Shown here piece by piece: positions 57,901 to 60,531 of a stretch of 60,531 bases of DNA; the stretch's first letter is position 1; the number at the start of each line of letters is the position of its first letter. The stretch comes from a virus. Both the position numbers and the translations under genes were made by a program. The stretch covers positions 1-60,531 of IMG/VR virus record IMGVR_UViG_3300044457_000011, one strand, 5' to 3'. The notes under the pieces were generated by a model. It saw only the letters and a program-made list of their open reading frames with translations. It made no database searches and was not told the DNA's origin.

Positions 57901-59543
57901 GGCACGAGAACATGAACCGCCGGATCCAGTACGAGCAGGACCGCCTGGCGGTGGAGCGCGACTTCGCCGAGCGGCGCATGCAGATGGAAATCGAGGCGAT
58001 CGAGAAGCGGCGGGATCTTGCGATCAAGGAGGCTGTCACCGACAAGCAGAAGGACGACATCCGGCGCAAAGCCGGGGAGGACACCAAGGACACCCGGCAA
58101 CAGACGCAGATCGACATCGACGCCAAGCGCCAGCAGACCGCCATCCGCCTGGAGGAGATCATCCGGGCCGAGAACCAGAAGACGTTCGACGCGTTCAAGC
58201 GCGGTTACGATGACGTATTCGACGCGCTGATCCTCCGGACGAAGTCCTTTAAGGACGTCATGAAGTCCATCATGATCGCCACGTTCGTGACGCCGATCAA
58301 GGAGGCGACGGGGAACATATTCGCGAAGGCGATGACCGATATCTTCGGCGTGAAGCGGGGCGGCGCGGCCAGGATCCAGAGCAAGCTGGAGCTACCGAAC
58401 CGGATAGGGGACATGCAACTCCAGGGCGGCGCTATCCCGGTGGTGATTATGGGTACCTCGCCGCAGGCGGCCAGCCAGATTGCCGCGCCGACATCGACCG
58501 CCCTGTCCCGGTTGGGGAATCTGGGCGGGTTCCTCGGTGGGTTAGGTACGCTCCGGGGCACACCGCCATTTGTCCCTGGCGGCACGGCCACTTCGCAGAC
58601 GATCGATTACGGCGGCGGAAAGATTTCGCTCGGTGGGGTGTCCTACCCGGGCACGCCGCCCATTCAACCGGAAGGCGGCGGCGCCGGTGGCGGCATTACC
58701 GGCGGTTTGACCGGCGCGTGGAAGGGGATGCTTGGGGACATCACGAAGCTCGGCAATATCGGGCAGGGCGCCGGCGGCGCGGCCGCGAAGGGAGTGGGAG
58801 GTTTAGGTGGCGGCTTGATGACGTTGGGCGGCGCCGGGTTAATAGCGGCCGGCATGTATAAGGGCGGGTGGAGTGGCGTTGGCATGACCACGGCCGGCGG
58901 GGCTTTGATCGGGGCCAAGTTCGGCGGACCGATGGGCGCAGCGATCGGCGGTGCAGCCGGTTTCGTGGCGGGCATGATTCGCAAGCAGTTCAAAGGAAAG
59001 GACGAGCAGATTATCGCCAAGGTAAAGAGCATGTACGGCGTCACCCTGGATAAGAAGTTCGCCATGGACCCGATCGGCGCGATCGTGCAGTCCAAGTACG
59101 GCGGGAATCTGGACGTGGGCCTGCGCTCGGCCGAGGTCCGCGACCTGGTGAACCTGTACGGCCGCTCGACCGGCCAGGCATACGGGATTGCTAACAAGGC
59201 CTTTGGGGTGGGGTTGGAGCAGACCGGCGGCGTACTCAGCCAGTACGCGGCCCGCGCCGACGGCTTGAACGTCGCCTACAGCGGCGGTTCGCTCGGTCTA
59301 TCGGGGCCCGTGGACAAGCTGGTGACCTCGACCGTGGGCGACACCAGCGGCATGGCGCAAACCATCAACGTTCAATCGTTGCAGCTGCTTGTGAACGGGC
59401 AATCGGCGGCGGCGGCGCTCTCAGCCGGCGTGGTGGAGAATCCGGCCGCGGTGGCCCAGGCGACCTTGACGGCGAACCGGCGCGGCATCAATCGGCGGGA
59501 GAACGTAAGCGTGCAGCAGACGCCGGGCCTGCTGATGTCATAG
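54954..59543 (+). CDS. tape measure protein
   Basis: 1529 aa. Residues ~1-190 are Ala/Lys/Asp-rich helices. Residues ~195-340 are a conserved tape-measure domain (FRRIVSARRDIKLATEAVKE, NALALAGGTEEDLQGVSLAL, then a QLAERIPATRRMIQGAFG block). A long coiled-coil middle (~690-1070) follows. A Gly/Ala-rich membrane-compatible stretch near the C-terminus (AGGALIGAKFGGPMGAAIGG) may insert into the host envelope. At roughly 0.15 nm per residue this predicts a tail of about 230 nm. GGAGTAACTCC precedes the ATG. Confidence 0.92.
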   Translation: MPEQKEIISLEAVDKTGPATKSANKNIGSVEKAADDASEAITGTTAAATRKAVAVTDAGLTSIKRLVEKAERDAERVTMTKVEQLQAHKARQLALVSQDDTKSSNRIAAAYDKIITQAKAAEEATRNAAAASQVSQVKATGAATAINAQAAAYDKAAVAAQRLAVAQDAGAGGMERFLRTAKSFQNITSSLGQSLTVGLTLPIGLAAKATIGVAERLDQIDKSITTILGSQALSGLVQKELRDASAAPGLTFEGAAQGFRRIVSARRDIKLATEAVKEFGNALALAGGTEEDLQGVSLALTQILSKAKVSAEEVNQLAERIPATRRMIQGAFGTSDSEAIAKRGITPDAFVRGIVEQAKLLPRAPESMTSQLKNVREDFRAAMGLIGKDVAAVLLPLLKSATAALRSFVDGFAQLPTSIRQFAVVSALLAATLGPLLVTLSGIARVASTVAQVMVVLQASHARATTAAVANTAAVTAEARAYDALAVSAGRASAVQGGGTSTALARSGIAFTGGTAELTTMVSATRTATVAVEAYSGSVAAATAAGAYFLTIPLVGYLQGVGRAFGDLMQSTHSAIVFNENLGTTFDATGKQVEKFGDRVNKISGTQEGGLVKILMAAAREARDLATALAKDLFEPQRVGMKAWADLIGPTFDSLSERYNDFVDRVSKSQFAKDWLLPLQELIDAGKRRLTVEKLGEDAMKAAQTLSAKGDREQAERAGALKKRGEEDTKRLEEDAKIAARRAELTRDLRLELTKSTTEAERAGKEISEVQRVAADRAQERVNMIEREGAAVGHLQKKLFDMATTQKILEADRKNSQARMAEATKFRDAAMEKELTGLAKIAEQRRQAVAALGTDLSSADRTKAMGVIDAGTAALTTKYMDQLLKESTDFFNQSVKIAGEGYDKLEEQRREWLEKVKASPDAVKQVTLAIAALENKLTRDLEREYAAREAARGLRGLDAQRDSYLRQLELQHAREMEIETSYGHENMNRRIQYEQDRLAVERDFAERRMQMEIEAIEKRRDLAIKEAVTDKQKDDIRRKAGEDTKDTRQQTQIDIDAKRQQTAIRLEEIIRAENQKTFDAFKRGYDDVFDALILRTKSFKDVMKSIMIATFVTPIKEATGNIFAKAMTDIFGVKRGGAARIQSKLELPNRIGDMQLQGGAIPVVIMGTSPQAASQIAAPTSTALSRLGNLGGFLGGLGTLRGTPPFVPGGTATSQTIDYGGGKISLGGVSYPGTPPIQPEGGGAGGGITGGLTGAWKGMLGDITKLGNIGQGAGGAAAKGVGGLGGGLMTLGGAGLIAAGMYKGGWSGVGMTTAGGALIGAKFGGPMGAAIGGAAGFVAGMIRKQFKGKDEQIIAKVKSMYGVTLDKKFAMDPIGAIVQSKYGGNLDVGLRSAEVRDLVNLYGRSTGQAYGIANKAFGVGLEQTGGVLSQYAARADGLNVAYSGGSLGLSGPVDKLVTSTVGDTSGMAQTINVQSLQLLVNGQSAAAALSAGVVENPAAVAQATLTANRRGINRRENVSVQQTPGLLMS

Positions 59544-59552
59544 GAGCGAACG

Positions 59553-59963
59553 ATGGCGATTGGCAATGTGCAGAACGCGGTTCCAACAGGTGTATTCCCC
59601 CACGCATTAGCGCGGCACTTCGTCCGCTCGAGTTCGTGGTTAGGCCGGGCCAATCGCTACGCCGACGGCAGCCAGCAGGGCGTGTCCCTGGTGGCGACGG
59701 CCCGCGAGTTGTGGGAGCTCGAGTACGGGATGCCGGCGGCGCTGGCGACGGTCATGCGGGAGTTCTACGTGGCGCATGGCGGCCCGATGGTGCCCTTCTA
59801 CTTCTACGACCTGGTGGAGACGCAGCCGCGCTATAAGACCGACCCGACCGGCGCGTCCACCTTCGGCCGCTACGTGTGCCGGTTTGATTCGCCGTGGGAC
59901 CAGCAGATGGGCGTCGGTTCGCTCCGCATCGGCGCCGGCATGCGGATCATCCAGATCGCCTGA
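59553..59963 (+). CDS. distal minor tail protein (hub domain)
   Basis: 136 aa with AGGAG 7 nt upstream. LEYGMPAALATVMREFYVAH and VPFYFYDLVETQPRYK correspond to the N-terminal block of the tail tip fusion at 617, so the two are paralogous hub-type domains. It follows the tape measure as lambda M does. Its stop is 3 bp from the stop of an inverted HTH gene. Confidence 0.75.
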   Translation: MAIGNVQNAVPTGVFPHALARHFVRSSSWLGRANRYADGSQQGVSLVATARELWELEYGMPAALATVMREFYVAHGGPMVPFYFYDLVETQPRYKTDPTGASTFGRYVCRFDSPWDQQMGVGSLRIGAGMRIIQIA

Positions 59964-59966
59964 TTT

Positions 59967-60191
59967 TTACAGTTTCTCGATGTCGCTTCTACGGATCCGC
60001 AATCCGCGCCAGTCGGTAACCTCCGACAACCGGCCATCGCGCAGGAGGGTTCTCAAGGCGCCCACTGGGAGTCCGGAGTATGCAGCGGCCGCAGTCAGGT
60101 CGAGAAGGTCCTCGTTTTCATCCTGGCCTGGTGCGGGTTCCCGCTGATCTCCGTGGATGGGTTCTTTCTTTTTCATCACTGCTGTCAGCAT
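59967..60191 (-). CDS. excisionase-type HTH protein
   Basis: 74 aa from ATG 60191 (AGGTG at 6 nt); GTG 60200 and ATG 60176 are alternatives. The C-terminal ~45 residues (LTAAAAYSGLPVGALRTLLR, then RGLRIRRSDIEKL) form one HTH with wing, closely matching the C-terminal module of the gene crossing the join. The N-terminal 30 residues are charged and disordered. It is a probable DNA-binding regulator or excisionase. Confidence 0.8.
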   Translation of the reverse strand: MLTAVMKKKEPIHGDQREPAPGQDENEDLLDLTAAAAYSGLPVGALRTLLRDGRLSEVTDWRGLRIRRSDIEKL

Positions 60192-60230
60192 ATGGAACAC
60201 CTAATACATTTGGCAATCAACCGCTGATCC

Positions 60231-60263
60231 GGACTTTTGCCGCGAAAGTCCAGACTGTCTCTA
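60231..60263 (+). repeat. dispersed palindromic repeat, copy R11 (best inverted arms)
   Basis: GGACTTT-TGCCGCG-AAAGTCC is a perfect 7-bp inverted repeat with a 7-nt centre, followed by AGACTGTCTCTAACC. It is upstream of the leftward HTH gene (start 60191). Confidence 0.88.
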
Positions 60264-60314
60264 ACCGGAGTTTGCAATCATGGAGACGCTTCGACATCTC
60301 CTGGCGTCGAGGGA

Positions 60315-60402
60315 GCGGGCCGGCACCCATTGGGTATCTTTTCCCGGCCCGCGCAACAGTCCCGGTGCTTTCCCGCCTACCTATTCCCACCGGGACTGTT
60401 GC
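60315..60402. terminator. two back-to-back hairpins downstream of the leftward HTH gene
   Basis: GCGGGCCGG (60315-60323) pairs with CCGGCCCGC (60344-60352). GCAACAGTCCCGGTG (60353-60367) pairs perfectly with 60388-60402 around a 20-nt loop. The second stem lies 1 bp beyond the stop of the HTH gene. There is no U-run on either strand, so the pair may be a rho-assisted terminator or RNA stabiliser. Confidence 0.6.
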
Positions 60403-60403
60403 T

Positions 60404-60531
60404 CTACAGCGTGTTGAGGTCCGAGCGGCGGATCCGCCAGCCGCGTCCGGTCTTGATGGCGGGCAGCGTACCGTCTCGCAGGAACCCTTTTAGCGTGGCC
60501 ACCGGCAGCCCGGAGTACTCGGCGGCCGCGT
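60404..60531 (-). CDS. second copy of the C-terminal end of the two-module HTH gene
   Basis: Because the contig ends overlap, the last 42 codons and stop (cta at 60404-60406) of the gene at 1-473 appear here. This is the same gene, not a paralogue, and it is cut at the right edge. Confidence 0.9.
   Translation of the reverse strand, partial: AAAEYSGLPVATLKGFLRDGTLPAIKTGRGWRIRRSDLNTL
60405..60531. repeat. terminal redundancy, right copy
   Basis: Identical to 1-127. It should be removed once when the sequence is treated as a 60,404-bp circle. Confidence 0.93.

Overview
The window is one complete genome of a temperate, siphovirus-like tailed phage. Bases 1-127 recur exactly at 60405-60531, which is the signature of a closed circular contig, so the non-redundant genome is 60,404 bp. 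The structural genes follow phage lambda order: Nu1-like and GpA-like terminase, gpW-like joiner, lambda-type portal, S49 protease with a nested scaffold start, gpD-like decoration protein, gpE-like capsid, head-tail connectors, major tail protein, G/GT tail chaperone with a frameshift, long tape measure, and tail tip. A tyrosine integrase, a lambda-O-like initiator with internal iterons, a DnaC-like loader, RusA and orphan ParB-type proteins complete a lambdoid plan. The DNA is GC-rich. The host cannot be named from the sequence. Many first genes have a TANNNT -10 box 6-9 nt before the start codon and no Shine-Dalgarno, which suggests a host that tolerates leaderless mRNAs.

Layout. 1-12,000: an inverted two-domain HTH gene, a fused tail tip protein and a 2396-residue beta-helix fibre with five tandem repeats. 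12,000-19,200: small genes in mixed orientations (holin-like, proline/glycine repeat protein, zinc-ribbon proteins, DnaC-like loader, ASCH-like protein), with a candidate small RNA and most copies of a dispersed palindromic repeat. 19,300-22,150: integrase, replication initiator containing the probable origin, and a free-standing copy of its winged-helix domain. 22,160-28,470: leftward early operon (KOW-like, BRCT, MerR-like, zinc protein, RusA, unknowns, ParB, RHH-like). 28,570-32,250: wHTH regulator, ParB-methyltransferase fusion and an inverted DUF5131 gene. 32,280-40,600: packaging and head genes, closed by two terminators. 40,700-51,510: an 11-kb insertion between capsid and head-tail connector genes carrying glycosyltransferases, a DUF115-like protein, an alpha-toroid protein, a methyltransferase, a deacetylase-like protein, HicAB and a second ParB. 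51,570-59,970: tail genes. 59,967-60,404: a second inverted HTH gene and paired hairpins.

The most striking unexplained signal is a composite palindrome (GGACATWTGCCGCG followed by AAAGTCC and then AGACTGTCTCGATT) present about 11 times. Nearly all copies sit at gene borders, in convergent, divergent and tandem contexts. It could be a repressor or stoperator site, a parS-like site for the orphan ParBs, or a cassette-boundary sequence. Other highlights are the iterons inside the initiator gene, a textbook -1 frameshift site with a hairpin in the tail chaperone gene, a nested scaffold start, and a glycan-synthesis island embedded in the late genes.
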